Below the pieces are notes generated by a model. The model was not told the DNA's origin and ran no database searches. It worked only from the letters and a program-made list of their open reading frames with translations. A stretch of DNA of 64,000 nucleotides, taken from NCBI GenBank assembly GCA_902362775.1, contig CABIXV010000004.1, forward strand, positions 266,564 to 330,563, given 5' to 3'. Positions 9,098-17,340 of the stretch are shown piece by piece; position 1 is the stretch's first letter; each line of letters starts with the position of its first letter. Made by a program: the position numbers and the translations under genes. The DNA is from Clostridiales bacterium. GTDB lineage: Bacteria; Bacillota; Clostridia; Oscillospirales; Oscillospiraceae.

Positions 9098-9964
9098 ATG
9101 ACAGCCAGCCAAAGGGGAACACTGTTCGTAGCCATCTCAGCCGCCCTTTACAGTATTGGCGGGCTTTGCATCAAGGTCATCCCCTGGAACGGAATGTCTA
9201 TCAATGGCGGACGGACCGCCATTGCCCTGGTAGTCATCGGGGCCTATCTGCTGTGGACCAAGCACCCTCTGCGCCTGAACCGATGGGTGGCACTGGGGGC
9301 CCTGTCCGTGTTTGGGACCAACGCCCTGTTTTCTCTGGCCAACAAGCTGACAACCGCCGCCAACGCCATTGTGCTTCAATTCACAGTGCCCATTTTCGTC
9401 ATGTTGTTCTCCGCCCTTTTTTTTCGGAAAAAGCCCCAAAAGCTGGACCTGGCAGCCTGTGCGGTGGTGCTAGGTGGCATCCTCTTTTTCTTTCTGGACA
9501 GCCTGGAGATGGGGGGAGGGCTGGGCAATTTTCTGGCCCTGCTGTCCGGTGTGAGCTACGCCGGAGTGTTTCTGATGAACGATATGCCGGACAGCGATGC
9601 CATCTCCTCCGTATTCTGGGGAGATGTGCTGTCCGCCGTGACAGGGCTTCCCTTTTTGGCGCATGAAACGGAATTTACTGCCACAGCGGTTTTCAGCTTG
9701 GTCATTCTGGGGGCCTTCCAGGTAGGGGTCGCCTATGTGCTCCTGTGCATTGGCCTGAAGACCACCCCGCCGGTGACGGCCAGCCTGATCTCCGGCATCG
9801 AGCCGGTGCTCAACCCTATTTTGGTGGCGATTTTTTATAAAGAGGCCATCGGAGCCTATGCCATGGTGGGAGCGGCCATCGTCATCGGCGGGGTGGTGGC
9901 CTATAATGTACTCAAGCTCAAGCTGGGCGCGAAAGCACAGCATTCCAATATCCCAACAAAATGA
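9098..9964 (+). CDS. EamA/DMT-family transporter under T-box control
   Basis: Starting at the ATG at 9098 behind an AGAGGAG ribosome site gives 288 residues with about ten hydrophobic helices in two homologous halves, the usual form of the drug/metabolite transporter superfamily (EamA). The second-half signature GIEPVLNPILVAIFYKE is visible near residue 235. Longer in-frame starts lie within the T-box structure and are unlikely. The gene sits between a Tyr T-box and tyrS with no terminator before tyrS, so it should be made when charged tRNA-Tyr is low. That makes uptake of tyrosine or a precursor a reasonable but untested guess. Many DMT proteins are exporters, so the direction of transport is open. 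Confidence 0.85.
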   Translation: MTASQRGTLFVAISAALYSIGGLCIKVIPWNGMSINGGRTAIALVVIGAYLLWTKHPLRLNRWVALGALSVFGTNALFSLANKLTTAANAIVLQFTVPIFVMLFSALFFRKKPQKLDLAACAVVLGGILFFFLDSLEMGGGLGNFLALLSGVSYAGVFLMNDMPDSDAISSVFWGDVLSAVTGLPFLAHETEFTATAVFSLVILGAFQVGVAYVLLCIGLKTTPPVTASLISGIEPVLNPILVAIFYKEAIGAYAMVGAAIVIGGVVAYNVLKLKLGAKAQHSNIPTK

Positions 9965-10006
9965 AGATAACAGCCATGGAGAAAAGAAAGGAAAGGAAGT
10001 ATAGAT

Positions 10007-11227
10007 ATGACCTGTTATGAAGAACTGAAGGCCAGAGGCCTCATCGCCCAGGTGACAAATGAGGAGGAGATCTCCAAAATGATCGACGAGGGGAAGGCTG
10101 TCTTTTATATCGGCTTTGACCCCACCGCGGACTCCCTCCATGTGGGCCACTTCATGGCCCTGTGCCTGATGAAGCGCCTCCAAATGGCAGGGAACCGGCC
10201 GATTGCCCTCATCGGCGGCGGTACCGGATATATCGGGGATCCCTCCGGACGCACGGATATGCGGAACATGATGACCCCTGAGACCATCCAGCACAACTGC
10301 GACTGCTTCAAGAAGCAGATGGAGCGGTTCATCGAGTTCGGCGAGGGCAAAGCCCAGATGGTGAACAACGCCGACTGGCTGCTGAAGCTGAATTATATCG
10401 ACCTGCTGCGGGATGTGGGTGCCTGCTTCTCCGTCAACAATATGCTTCGGGCCAAGTGCTACGAGCAGCGGATGGAGAAGGGACTGAGCTTCCTGGAATT
10501 TAACTACATGATTATGCAGTCCTATGACTTCTATTACCTGTTCCAGAACTATGGCTGTAATATGCAGTTCGGCGGCGACGACCAGTGGTCCAACATGCTG
10601 GGCGGCACCGAGTTGATCCGCCGCAAGCTGGGGAAGGACGCCCACGCCATGACCATCACTCTGCTGCTCAATTCTGAGGGCAAGAAGATGGGCAAGACCG
10701 CCAAGGGCGCCGTGTGGCTGGACCCCAACAAGACCAGCCCGTACGAGTTCTACCAGTACTGGCGCAACGTGGGCGACGGGGATGTGCTCAAGTGCCTTCG
10801 TATGCTCACCTTCCTGCCCATAGAGCAGATCGATGAGATGGACAAGTGGGAGGGAAGCCAGCTGAATACCGCCAAGGAGATCCTCGCCTTCGAGCTGACC
10901 AAGCTGGTCCACGGAGAGGAGGAGGCCCAAAAGGCCCAGGAGGCCGCCAAGGCCCTGTTCGTAGGGGGGGGAGATATGAGTAATGTGCCCTCCACCGCAC
11001 TAACCGAGGCTGACTTGACCGACGGTTCTATCGGGATCTTAGACCTGATGGTCAGGTGTAAGCTGGCCCCCTCCAAGAAGGAGGCCCGCCGCCTGGTGGA
11101 GCAGGGCGGCGTCACTGTCAATGACGAAAAGGTGGCGGATGTCAATACGGCTTATACCGCCCAGCAGCTCTCCGACGGCCTAATGGTCCGCAAGGGGAAA
11201 AAAGTGTTCCACAAGGTGTCTCTGTAA
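10007..11227 (+). CDS. tyrS: Tyrosyl-tRNA synthetase
   Basis: A 406-residue class I synthetase that charges tRNA-Tyr. The N-terminal catalytic domain has [13 protein letters not shown] (class I HIGH-type motif, near 38-50) and a second signature KMGKT at 227-231 in place of [15 protein letters not shown] and [11 protein letters not shown] are typical of TyrS. The C-terminal S4 RNA-binding domain (about 340-400) contains [17 protein letters not shown]. It follows the DMT transporter after 42 bp with no terminator, so both lie under the Tyr T-box at 8804-9072. Length and motifs fit the bacterial TyrS family. Confidence 0.97.
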   Translation: MTCYEELKARGLIAQVTNEEEISKMIDEGKAVFYIGFDPTADSLHVGHFMALCLMKRLQMAGNRPIALIGGGTGYIGDPSGRTDMRNMMTPETIQHNCDCFKKQMERFIEFGEGKAQMVNNADWLLKLNYIDLLRDVGACFSVNNMLRAKCYEQRMEKGLSFLEFNYMIMQSYDFYYLFQNYGCNMQFGGDDQWSNMLGGTELIRRKLGKDAHAMTITLLLNSEGKKMGKTAKGAVWLDPNKTSPYEFYQYWRNVGDGDVLKCLRMLTFLPIEQIDEMDKWEGSQLNTAKEILAFELTKLVHGEEEAQKAQEAAKALFVGGGDMSNVPSTALTEADLTDGSIGILDLMVRCKLAPSKKEARRLVEQGGVTVNDEKVADVNTAYTAQQLSDGLMVRKGKKVFHKVSL

Positions 11228-11293
11228 AGTTGCACGGCCGGACAGGGGCTCGACAGACGTTTTTGGGAAAAGGCCAGAAAAGGAGCGGCGGAT

Positions 11294-11716
11294 ATGACCA
11301 AGGTAATGTTGACCTGCGGTGACTATCAATTTTTCGCGCGGTTGGAAGAAGAAAAGGCCCCCAGGACCTGTGCCATTTTTAAGAAGATGCTTCCCATCGA
11401 GGACAGGCTGATCCATGTCCGCTGGAGTGGAGAGGGGATGTGGATTCCCATGGGCGACACCCGGTGGGAGGGGCTGGACTTTGAGAACCACACCAGCTAC
11501 CCCAGCAAGGGGGAATTGCTCATCTATCCAGGGGGCATCAGCGAGATGGAGATGATCCTGGCCTATGGCGGTGTGTCCTTTGCCAGCAAGGTGGGACAGT
11601 TGGCGGGGAACCATGTTCTAACGATTACCGAAGGGCTGGACCAGCTTTATGAACTGGGGAGGAAGACCCTGTACGAGGGAGCGCAGAACATCCGTATCGA
11701 GCTGGCCGAGGACTGA
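11294..11716 (+). CDS. DUF3830 family protein
   Basis: A 140-residue protein resembling DUF3830, small proteins thought to have a cyclophilin-like fold. Visible features are TCAIFKKMLP near residues 26-35, HVRWSGEGMWIP near 46-57, and the segment ELLIYPGGISEMEMILAYGG near 75-95, all characteristic of the family. No catalytic residues can be named. It lies 66 bp after tyrS with no evident terminator between, so it may be the last gene of the T-box unit. It ends before a strong bidirectional terminator. Its role is unknown. Confidence 0.75.
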   Translation: MTKVMLTCGDYQFFARLEEEKAPRTCAIFKKMLPIEDRLIHVRWSGEGMWIPMGDTRWEGLDFENHTSYPSKGELLIYPGGISEMEMILAYGGVSFASKVGQLAGNHVLTITEGLDQLYELGRKTLYEGAQNIRIELAED

Positions 11717-11731
11717 TTGACAGCAGAAACG

Positions 11732-11766
11732 AAAAGCGGCGTGGGGATATTTCCCACGCCGCTTTT
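11732..11766. terminator. Bidirectional intrinsic terminator
   Basis: A perfect 14-bp stem AAAAGCGGCGTGGG/CCCACGCCGCTTTT (11732-11745 with 11753-11766) between the + strand DUF3830 gene and the convergent tcdA. Confidence 0.9.
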
Positions 11767-11770
11767 ATGC

Positions 11771-12514
11771 TTAGAAGCCGCCAAGATCCCGTATAACCGC
11801 CCCGGCCAATACCAGCCCAGCGGCGGCGGGAACAAAGGAGATGGAGCCGGGGGTGGCCCGTCGAGCGGAGGAGCCGGGGCGGGTACCCTCACCGGCGGGA
11901 GCCTCTGCCTCGATAAGCTGGGCGGGGGAGAGGGGCTCCTCTCTGGAGTAGACCACCTTCAGATGGAGGATACCCCGCCGACGGAGCTCTTTACGCATGA
12001 CGCGGGCCAGGGGACAGCCCTGGGTTTTGGAGATATCCGTCACTTCAAAGGCGGTGGGGTCCAGTTTATTTCCCGAGCCCATGGCGCTGATGATGGGGAT
12101 GCCTAGCGCCGTACACCGTGCAATCAGTTCCAGCTTGGCGGCCACAGTATCGATACAGTCGGCCACATAGTCGTACTGGGACAGGTCTACCTGATGGGCG
12201 TTCTGGGGCAGATAGAACATAGGGACGGCCTTGACCTGGCAGCCGGGGTTGATGTCCAGTACCCGCCGGGCCATGACCTCCACCTTTGGCTGACCAATGG
12301 TGGACCGAAGGGCGGCGATCTGCCGGTTGAGATTGCTCTCCGACACGGTATCGTCATCATATAGGTGTAAAGCTCCAACGCCTGCCCGTGCAAGCGCCTC
12401 TACACAGAAACCGCCCACGCCGCCCACGCCAAAGACGGCGACCCGGGCGGCGGCCAGCCGGTCGAGCGGTTCCTCGCCGATGAGTAGGCGGGTACGGATA
12501 AATGGATCGGACAT
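11771..12514 (-). CDS. tcdA: tRNA threonylcarbamoyladenosine dehydratase (TcdA/CsdL family)
   Basis: A 247-residue E1-like ThiF/MoeB-type enzyme. The nucleotide-binding motif VFGVGGVGGF lies near residues 27-36, followed by the usual acidic strand LYDDDTVSESNLNRQ and, later, YVADCIDTVAAKLELI and ISAMGSGNKLDP. This pattern matches TcdA, which uses ATP to cyclise the t6A37 modification of tRNA to ct6A. The ATG at 12514 is preferred over one ten codons earlier because a GGAG site sits seven bases before it. It is a lone minus-strand gene. Other ThiF-family roles (ThiF, MoeB) are less likely because no thi or mo genes lie nearby. Confidence 0.85.
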   Translation of the reverse strand: MSDPFIRTRLLIGEEPLDRLAAARVAVFGVGGVGGFCVEALARAGVGALHLYDDDTVSESNLNRQIAALRSTIGQPKVEVMARRVLDINPGCQVKAVPMFYLPQNAHQVDLSQYDYVADCIDTVAAKLELIARCTALGIPIISAMGSGNKLDPTAFEVTDISKTQGCPLARVMRKELRRRGILHLKVVYSREEPLSPAQLIEAEAPAGEGTRPGSSARRATPGSISFVPAAAGLVLAGAVIRDLGGF

Positions 12515-12593
12515 AGTGTCGCTCCTTGCCCCGCGCTCCTCCATATGGAGAGGCGCGGATATTTTATTTTTATTTTACCATATCCATTGGGTC

Positions 12594-12692
12594 ATGGAAA
12601 GGGAGAAGACACTGGTAGTTTTACAAAATAGGATTGGCGAGAAAACAGCGGCGCTAAACAGGATTCTCGAACAGTATGGAAAGATAGGATAG
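12594..12692 (+). CDS. Possible 32-codon small ORF of unknown function
   Basis: An ATG at 12594 opens a charged 32-residue frame (beginning MEREKTLVVLQ, ending EQYGKIG) in the gap between tcdA and the DUF1858 gene. It lacks a clear ribosome site and has no recognisable family, so it may be chance. It is the only coding-like content in about 300 bp, apart from the promoter at 12754-12782. Confidence 0.15.
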   Translation: MEREKTLVVLQNRIGEKTAALNRILEQYGKIG

Positions 12693-12753
12693 ACAGGCAA
12701 GGAAGGGGTATCTGCCATACCATCAAAGGAAAGGACTTTTTTCCGATTTTCCA

Positions 12754-12782
12754 TTGAAAAAGGGGAGAAGATGGGGTATAAT
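12754..12782 (+). promoter_or_regulatory. SigA promoter of the DUF1858 gene
   Basis: TTGAAA (12754-12759), a 17-bp spacer and a perfect TATAAT (12777-12782), about 32 bp before the start codon. Confidence 0.8.
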
Positions 12783-12814
12783 ACTCCTATCTCAGAAAAT
12801 GGAGGAATCCTGCT

Positions 12815-13018
12815 ATGACCATTACCAAAGACACCATTATCGGTGATATTTTGACCATCGCCCCCCAGACCGCTCCCCTGTTCCTGGGCATTGGCATGCA
12901 CTGTCTGGGCTGCCCCTCCTCCCGTGGAGAGACCGTGGAGCAGGCCTGCATGGTCCACGGGGTGGACTGTGATGCTCTGCTGGCGAAGGTCAACGAGATG
13001 ATCGCCGCCGGTGAGTAA
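12815..13018 (+). CDS. DUF1858 domain-containing small protein
   Basis: A 67-residue protein made of a single DUF1858 domain. The hallmarks are the opening TITKDTIIGDIL, GIGMHCLGCPSSRGETVEQA with a CxxC pair (about residues 30-33), and the closing helix LLAKVNEMI. The family includes stand-alone proteins and domains fused to hybrid-cluster and redox proteins; its chemistry is poorly known, and the CxxC suggests a redox or metal role. The ATG follows a TGGAGG ribosome site. Its own SigA promoter and terminator make it a single-gene unit that may be well expressed. Confidence 0.85.
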   Translation: MTITKDTIIGDILTIAPQTAPLFLGIGMHCLGCPSSRGETVEQACMVHGVDCDALLAKVNEMIAAGE

Positions 13019-13029
13019 AGTTTGAAAAG

Positions 13030-13062
13030 CGGGGGCGGAGCGATTCCGTCCCCGTTTTTTTC
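13030..13062 (+). terminator. Intrinsic terminator after the DUF1858 gene
   Basis: A 10-bp GC-rich stem (13030-13039 with 13045-13054, one G-U pair) followed by an unbroken run of seven T. Confidence 0.9.
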
Positions 13063-13080
13063 TGGTCAGGGGGAACAGAG

Positions 13081-13674
13081 ATGAAATTTACCATATTGAT
13101 GGGTAGCCCCAGGCCCCAGGGCAACACCGCTGCTTTGTTGGCGCCCTTTCTGGAGGAGTGCCGTTTCCTGGGCATACAGACCCAGTGTATCCACCTGTAT
13201 GATAAAAAGGTAGGGCCCTGCCTGGGCTGTATGGCCTGCCAGGATGTACCTGACAGTCTGGGCTGTGTTCAGAAGGACGATTTTGCCCAGATATTTCAGG
13301 AGATGGAGGACTGCGACGTAATCGTGCTGGCGACCCCTGTCTATGCCTTTTTCTGCACCGCGCCTATGAAGGCTCTGTTGGACCGGGCCATCTACGCGGG
13401 CAATAAGAACTATGGTAGGACGAAAGGGGCAGCCCTGCTGAACGGCAAACGGGTGGCCTCCATCGTTACCTGCGGATACCGGCCGGATCGGGGGGCCGAC
13501 CTCTGGGAGGAGGGCCTGCGCCGCTGGTGCAAGCACGGGAGAGCGGAGTATCTGGGGATGTTCTGCCGCCGGGATCTGGGGAAATCTGTGCCTTTCATGG
13601 ATGAGGAAAAGGAGTCTGGAGTCCGAGACTTTGCCCAGGCCATCTACTTATCCATCCGGATGGAGGAAGTATGA
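13081..13674 (+). CDS. Flavodoxin-family NAD(P)H-dependent FMN protein
   Basis: A 197-residue flavodoxin-fold protein of the NADPH-dependent FMN reductase / iron-sulfur flavoprotein group. The phosphate-binding loop GSPRPQGNT is at residues 9-17. It is followed by GPCLGCMACQ (about 43-52), a cysteine cluster common in this group, and TPVYAFFCTAPMKALLDR, the typical flavin-binding segment. It probably binds FMN and moves electrons, but the partner is unknown and a bound iron-sulfur cluster is only possible. A GGGGGAACAGAG sequence precedes the ATG. Its stop overlaps the trmK start by 4 bp, so it is translated with trmK and the Nif3-like gene. Confidence 0.85.
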   Translation: MKFTILMGSPRPQGNTAALLAPFLEECRFLGIQTQCIHLYDKKVGPCLGCMACQDVPDSLGCVQKDDFAQIFQEMEDCDVIVLATPVYAFFCTAPMKALLDRAIYAGNKNYGRTKGAALLNGKRVASIVTCGYRPDRGADLWEEGLRRWCKHGRAEYLGMFCRRDLGKSVPFMDEEKESGVRDFAQAIYLSIRMEEV

Positions 13675-14378
13675 GCAGAACGATTCAATTGACACCGCGG
13701 CTGCGGATGGTGGCTGATTTGCTCCCCAGAGATGTCGTTCTGGTTGACGTGGGCACAGACCACGCCTACCTGCCCGCCGTTCTTCTGCTGGAGGGAAAGA
13801 TCAGAGGGGCCATCGCCGCTGACCTGCGACCCGGTCCCTTGAATCGGGCCAGAGCTACCGTAGAGGAATTCGGCTTGGAGGGAAAAGTCAAGTTCTGCCT
13901 GTGTGACGGTCTGGCGGAAATCTCGCCGAGAGAGGCGGACGCCGTAGCCATCGCGGGGATGGGGGGAGAAACGATTGCCGCCATCCTGGCCGCTGCTCCC
14001 TGGACACGGGACATGGGGACCCTATTGGTCCTTCAGCCCATGTCGTCTATGGCGGACCTGAGGGGGTGGCTGGGGACCCACGGCTACCGGATTGAGGCGG
14101 AGGAGCTTTCCTGTGAAGGAGATACACTTTATACAGCTATGGCAGTCAGGGCGGGCGAGATGGGTCCCATGACTGACGCTGAACGCTGGGTGGGGAGGAA
14201 CAGCCCCCATCCCTTGCGGGGGAAGTGGCTGGACCAGTGGCTGAAGCGGGTAGAGAGGGCCCTGTCTGGGATGGGACAGGCCAGGGAGGACCGGGCGGCC
14301 CACCGGCGTGTAGAACTGGAGCGGGTCCGGACGGGACTGCTGGAGATGAAAAGGGAGTGGCAAGAGTGGCAGATGTGA
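13671..14378 (+). CDS. trmK: tRNA (adenine(22)-N1)-methyltransferase TrmK
   Basis: A 235-residue SAM-dependent methyltransferase of the TrmK (YqfN) family, which methylates A22 of tRNA in Gram-positive bacteria. The opening LTPRLRMVADLLP and the SAM-binding motif VDVGTDHAYLP (about residues 25-35) are diagnostic, as are IAGMGGETIAAIL (about 93-105) and LVLQPMSS. It overlaps the upstream flavoprotein gene by 4 bp and the Nif3-like gene by about 13 bp. The trmK-yqfO pairing is also found in Bacillus. Confidence 0.92.
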   Translation: MSRTIQLTPRLRMVADLLPRDVVLVDVGTDHAYLPAVLLLEGKIRGAIAADLRPGPLNRARATVEEFGLEGKVKFCLCDGLAEISPREADAVAIAGMGGETIAAILAAAPWTRDMGTLLVLQPMSSMADLRGWLGTHGYRIEAEELSCEGDTLYTAMAVRAGEMGPMTDAERWVGRNSPHPLRGKWLDQWLKRVERALSGMGQAREDRAAHRRVELERVRTGLLEMKREWQEWQM

Positions 14379-15163
14379 TGGAGGTCTACCGGGCCCTGGA
14401 CAGCTGGGCGCCCTTTGAAACACAGATGGACTTTGACAACGCCGGCTTTTTGGTGGGCAGGGGGGAGCGGCCAGTGAGCCGTGTCCTTGTAGCGCTGGAC
14501 ATCACGGAACAAGTGGTGGAGGAGTCCGGGCTATGGGGCGCACAGTTGGTCGTGTCCCACCATCCAGTCATCTTCCATCCGGTAAAAACGATTACGGACG
14601 CCTCACCTTTGGGACGGACCCTGCTTCGGCTGGCAGAGCTGGGTATCGCCGCCATCTGCGCCCACACCAATTTGGACGCGGCCCAGGGGGGAGTCAACGA
14701 CGTGCTGGCCCACAGGCTGGCGTTGGTGGACACAGCGATGCTCCACCAGGACGGAACAGACTGTCAGGGTCGTCCTTACGGGATCGGCAGGGTGGGCCGG
14801 GCCCATCAGGAGGGGCTGGATGCGTGCCAGTACGCCGCTTTTGTAAAGGAACGACTGGGTGCCGCGTCAGTCCGCTATGTGGATGGTGGAGTGCCGGTGA
14901 ATAAGGTGGCGGTGGGCGGAGGCTCCTGCGGGTCCATGCTGTCAGAAGTCCTATCTGCGGGGTGCGACACTTTTGTGACCGCCGATGTAAAATATGATGT
15001 GTTTTTAGAGGCGAAGGCTCTGGGGATCAATCTGATGGACGCGGGCCACTACGCCACGGAGCAGGTGGTCTGTCCCCAACTGGTCCAGTTCCTAGAGAAG
15101 CGATTCCCACACATGGAGGTCCGGCTGTCCAGCGGACACAGGGAGGTCTATGGGAATGTCTGA
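14366..15163 (+). CDS. Nif3-like dinuclear metal center protein (DUF34, YqfO-like)
   Basis: A GTG at 14366 with GGGAG nine bases upstream gives 265 residues starting MADVMEVYRALDSWAPFE, which matches the usual N-terminus of the family. Metal-ligand motifs are VVSHHPVIFHP, AHTNLDAAQGGVND and, near the C-terminus, DAGHYATE, together typical of the Nif3 fold with a dinuclear metal site. The family is a conserved hydrolase-like enzyme of uncertain substrate, with GTP cyclohydrolase activity claimed for some members. It sits next to trmK as in many Firmicutes. It overlaps trmK upstream and the membrane-protein gene downstream by 14 bp. Confidence 0.88.
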   Translation: MADVMEVYRALDSWAPFETQMDFDNAGFLVGRGERPVSRVLVALDITEQVVEESGLWGAQLVVSHHPVIFHPVKTITDASPLGRTLLRLAELGIAAICAHTNLDAAQGGVNDVLAHRLALVDTAMLHQDGTDCQGRPYGIGRVGRAHQEGLDACQYAAFVKERLGAASVRYVDGGVPVNKVAVGGGSCGSMLSEVLSAGCDTFVTADVKYDVFLEAKALGINLMDAGHYATEQVVCPQLVQFLEKRFPHMEVRLSSGHREVYGNV

Positions 15164-16808
15164 CATGCGGTCCGCTCGCCATGAGATGGGGAAAGAAGTG
15201 CTGGCGATCTTCCTTCTCCTGATGGCCAGGGCCTGTGCTTTTGGCGTCCAGTACTGGCCCCAGCTGGACGACTACATCCAGTACCACAACTACGCTCTGT
15301 CTGAAAGTTTCTGGGAGCTCCAGACATCGATGGGGCTCCTGGCCTCACGACCGCTGGCGGGGCTGGCGGACTACTTTATCTGGGGCTCTATGTACGACTA
15401 TATGATCCTGGGTGTAGCGATGATCTCCCTTGCGCTGGCTGTGAGCGCCGTACTGCTCAAGCGGCAGTTGAGCCGGTACTTTTCTATTGGTCCTCTTTTT
15501 CTGGTGGTAATGACCCTTCTGCCCTTGGGTGTGGAGGGGACCTATTGGATGTCCGCGTCCACTCGGGTGGTGTGCGGCCTGCTGATGGCGGTACTGGCGG
15601 CGGAGGCCTTTTTGCGGTGGATGGACACGGGACGTTGGTATTGGGCGTTGTCTTTCCTTTTCCTCCAGTTACTGCCCTATGGGTTTTACGAGCAATCCGG
15701 TGTTTTTTCCGTAGCTCTTATCGTAGGCATGGCTATTTTAGAGATAATCCGGGACTGGAGGAGGTGGAAGCGGGCGCTCCTGTCCCTGTGGGGCCTGCCC
15801 GCCATGAAGCTTTACCTGGAGATGACTGCGCTGCTGGCCTCCGATGGGGTGTACAGCGGACGGACGGAAATGGTCACGGTCAACACCCCTTACTGGTGGG
15901 ATACCTTTTTGCCAGAGGTGTTGGACCAGATGCGGTCTGTCTTTGTGGAAGGGATGGGGGCCACGCTGTTTCAGGGACTGGCCCGCGTTTTCCAGTGGAT
16001 CCTCTCCGGACAGCTGCTGTTCTGGGCGTTCCTCACGGCGGCGTTAGCTGTGCTGTGCTGGCGCCTCTTTCCAAAGAAGGAGGCGGGGCGGGGAACACTG
16101 TCCCCCTGGCTTGCGATCGTGGCAGGGGTACTTCTCTTCCTGGCGCCCATCAGTATCTTTTTTGTGCTGGCAAATCCCTGGTTCTCATTCCGTGGAGCCG
16201 TCACCTCCTTTGCTGGGCTGGCTCTGGTGTGCGATACCGCGGTAATGGCCCTCTGGTCCAGGCTCCCCGGCCGCAAGCAGGGGCCGGCGGTGCTGGCTAC
16301 CCTGGCCGCGCTGATATTCTGCTGGGCTGGGGCCGCTGATATCCACGATTATCGCCAGACCTGGGAAACAGACCAGTACATCGGCCAGATGACCGTCCAG
16401 GCCCTGCAACAGGATCTGGAGCCGGAGGACAACGGCCGGGTCGGCATCTTGGCGGTAGAGCCTACATATCTGTCAAACCAGACCTATTATTATCATGAGC
16501 ACATCCATGGCTGCACCGAGAGCGCCTGGGCCTTTCAGGGCCTGATGACCAGTCTGGACGGTTCGCGCTCCTGGAATGTCACACCTCTGCCCACCGATCC
16601 CATGTACCGCCAGTGGAACGCGGCATCCAACCGGCCGGATACCTTTGACCACCTCTATTACTTTGACGGGGCGGAGCTGATACCGGCGGTGCTGGAGAAA
16701 GAGGGAGAGACGGAGTGCTCCATCTATGACCAGGAGGGGCGGCTTCTGGGTGTGGTGCGGGAGGAGGACGGTGTCGGATACTTTTTCCGGCCGGAACAGC
16801 TGTCCTGA
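15150..16808 (+). CDS. Large polytopic membrane protein, possibly GT-C glycosyltransferase-like
   Basis: A 552-residue protein with about ten or more hydrophobic helices over residues 15-400 and a soluble C-terminal domain of about 150 residues. After the first helix comes an acidic pair in the loop YWPQLDDYIQYHNY (about 35-48). Such an acidic pair in the first outer loop is typical of GT-C lipid-sugar-dependent glycosyltransferases. I do not recognise the family firmly, and a surface-polymer role is only a guess. The ATG lies behind GGGAGG and overlaps the Nif3-like gene by 14 bp. It is an odd passenger between housekeeping genes and could be lineage-specific. Confidence 0.6.
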   Translation: MGMSDMRSARHEMGKEVLAIFLLLMARACAFGVQYWPQLDDYIQYHNYALSESFWELQTSMGLLASRPLAGLADYFIWGSMYDYMILGVAMISLALAVSAVLLKRQLSRYFSIGPLFLVVMTLLPLGVEGTYWMSASTRVVCGLLMAVLAAEAFLRWMDTGRWYWALSFLFLQLLPYGFYEQSGVFSVALIVGMAILEIIRDWRRWKRALLSLWGLPAMKLYLEMTALLASDGVYSGRTEMVTVNTPYWWDTFLPEVLDQMRSVFVEGMGATLFQGLARVFQWILSGQLLFWAFLTAALAVLCWRLFPKKEAGRGTLSPWLAIVAGVLLFLAPISIFFVLANPWFSFRGAVTSFAGLALVCDTAVMALWSRLPGRKQGPAVLATLAALIFCWAGAADIHDYRQTWETDQYIGQMTVQALQQDLEPEDNGRVGILAVEPTYLSNQTYYYHEHIHGCTESAWAFQGLMTSLDGSRSWNVTPLPTDPMYRQWNAASNRPDTFDHLYYFDGAELIPAVLEKEGETECSIYDQEGRLLGVVREEDGVGYFFRPEQLS

Positions 16809-16832
16809 TTTGTAAAAAAGGGGAAAAAGTCC

Positions 16833-16861
16833 TTGCAATCCACTGAAAATTGTGATATGAT
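16833..16861 (+). promoter_or_regulatory. SigA promoter of rplS
   Basis: TTGCAA (16833-16838), a 17-bp spacer and TATGAT (16856-16861), giving a leader of about 95 nt before rplS. Confidence 0.75.
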
Positions 16862-16867
16862 TCCTTA

Positions 16868-16950
16868 GTCTGAAAACGGGTGGTCCTCTGCGGCGGCGCT
16901 CTAATCGTGTGTGCGCCAGAAAAGCCGGCATGAACGCCTATATAACAGGA
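16868..16950 (+). ncRNA. Candidate L19 ribosomal-protein leader
   Basis: The rplS leader contains a nested hairpin: CGGC (16891-16894) with GCCG (16924-16927) outside, and GGCGC (16895-16899) with GCGCC (16913-16917) inside. Firmicute rplS genes are known to have a structured L19 leader thought to serve autoregulation. I cannot confirm the consensus by eye, so this is a positional and structural candidate only. Confidence 0.35.
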
Positions 16951-16961
16951 GGAAATGTAAT

Positions 16962-17303
16962 ATGGATCTAATGCAGGCTTTTACCGAGAAGTACAAGAAG
17001 GCTGAACCCCCCGTCGTGGCCATCGGCGACACTGTCCGTGTCCACCTGAAGGTCAAGGAGGGCAACCGTGAGCGTATCCAGGTGTTCGAGGGTACCGTCA
17101 TCGCCAAGAAGCACGGCGGCATCGAGGAGAGCTTTACCGTCCGCCGTATCTCTTATGGCGTCGGCGTGGAGAAGGTATTTCCTGTCCACGCCCCCTCTGT
17201 CGAGAAGATTGAGGTGGTCCGCCACGGTAAGGTCCGCCGCGCCAAGCTGTACTACCTGCGCAACCGCGTGGGCAAGGCTGCGAAGATCAAAGAGGCCCTG
17301 TGA
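16962..17303 (+). CDS. rplS: 50S ribosomal protein L19
   Basis: A 113-residue ribosomal protein L19, located at the interface of the two ribosomal subunits. The family blocks are [27 protein letters not shown] sequence (about residues 23-45, given here by its ends GDTVRV and QVFEG), [18 protein letters not shown], and the basic tail [18 protein letters not shown]. The ATG at 16962 sits behind a consensus AGGAGG. A longer in-frame frame upstream lies in the leader and is not expected to be translated. In many bacteria rplS is near trmD and rimM, which are not here. It has its own promoter, leader and terminator. Confidence 0.97.
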   Translation: MDLMQAFTEKYKKAEPPVVAIGDTVRVHLKVKEGNRERIQVFEGTVIAKKHGGIEESFTVRRISYGVGVEKVFPVHAPSVEKIEVVRHGKVRRAKLYYLRNRVGKAAKIKEAL

Positions 17304-17308
17304 TCCAC

Positions 17309-17340
17309 AAAAAAGGAGCGGTTTGTGCCGCTCCTTTTTT
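17309..17340. terminator. Bidirectional terminator after rplS
   Basis: A perfect 13-bp stem AAAAAAGGAGCGG/CCGCTCCTTTTTT (17309-17321 with 17328-17340) with a 6-nt loop. It serves rplS and the convergent traX-like gene, whose stop codon it touches. Confidence 0.92.

Noticed and set aside
9470..10930. A 486-codon minus-strand frame opposite the DMT transporter and tyrS
   Set aside because: It mirrors the codon bias of tyrS and shows no domain; both + strand genes are secure.
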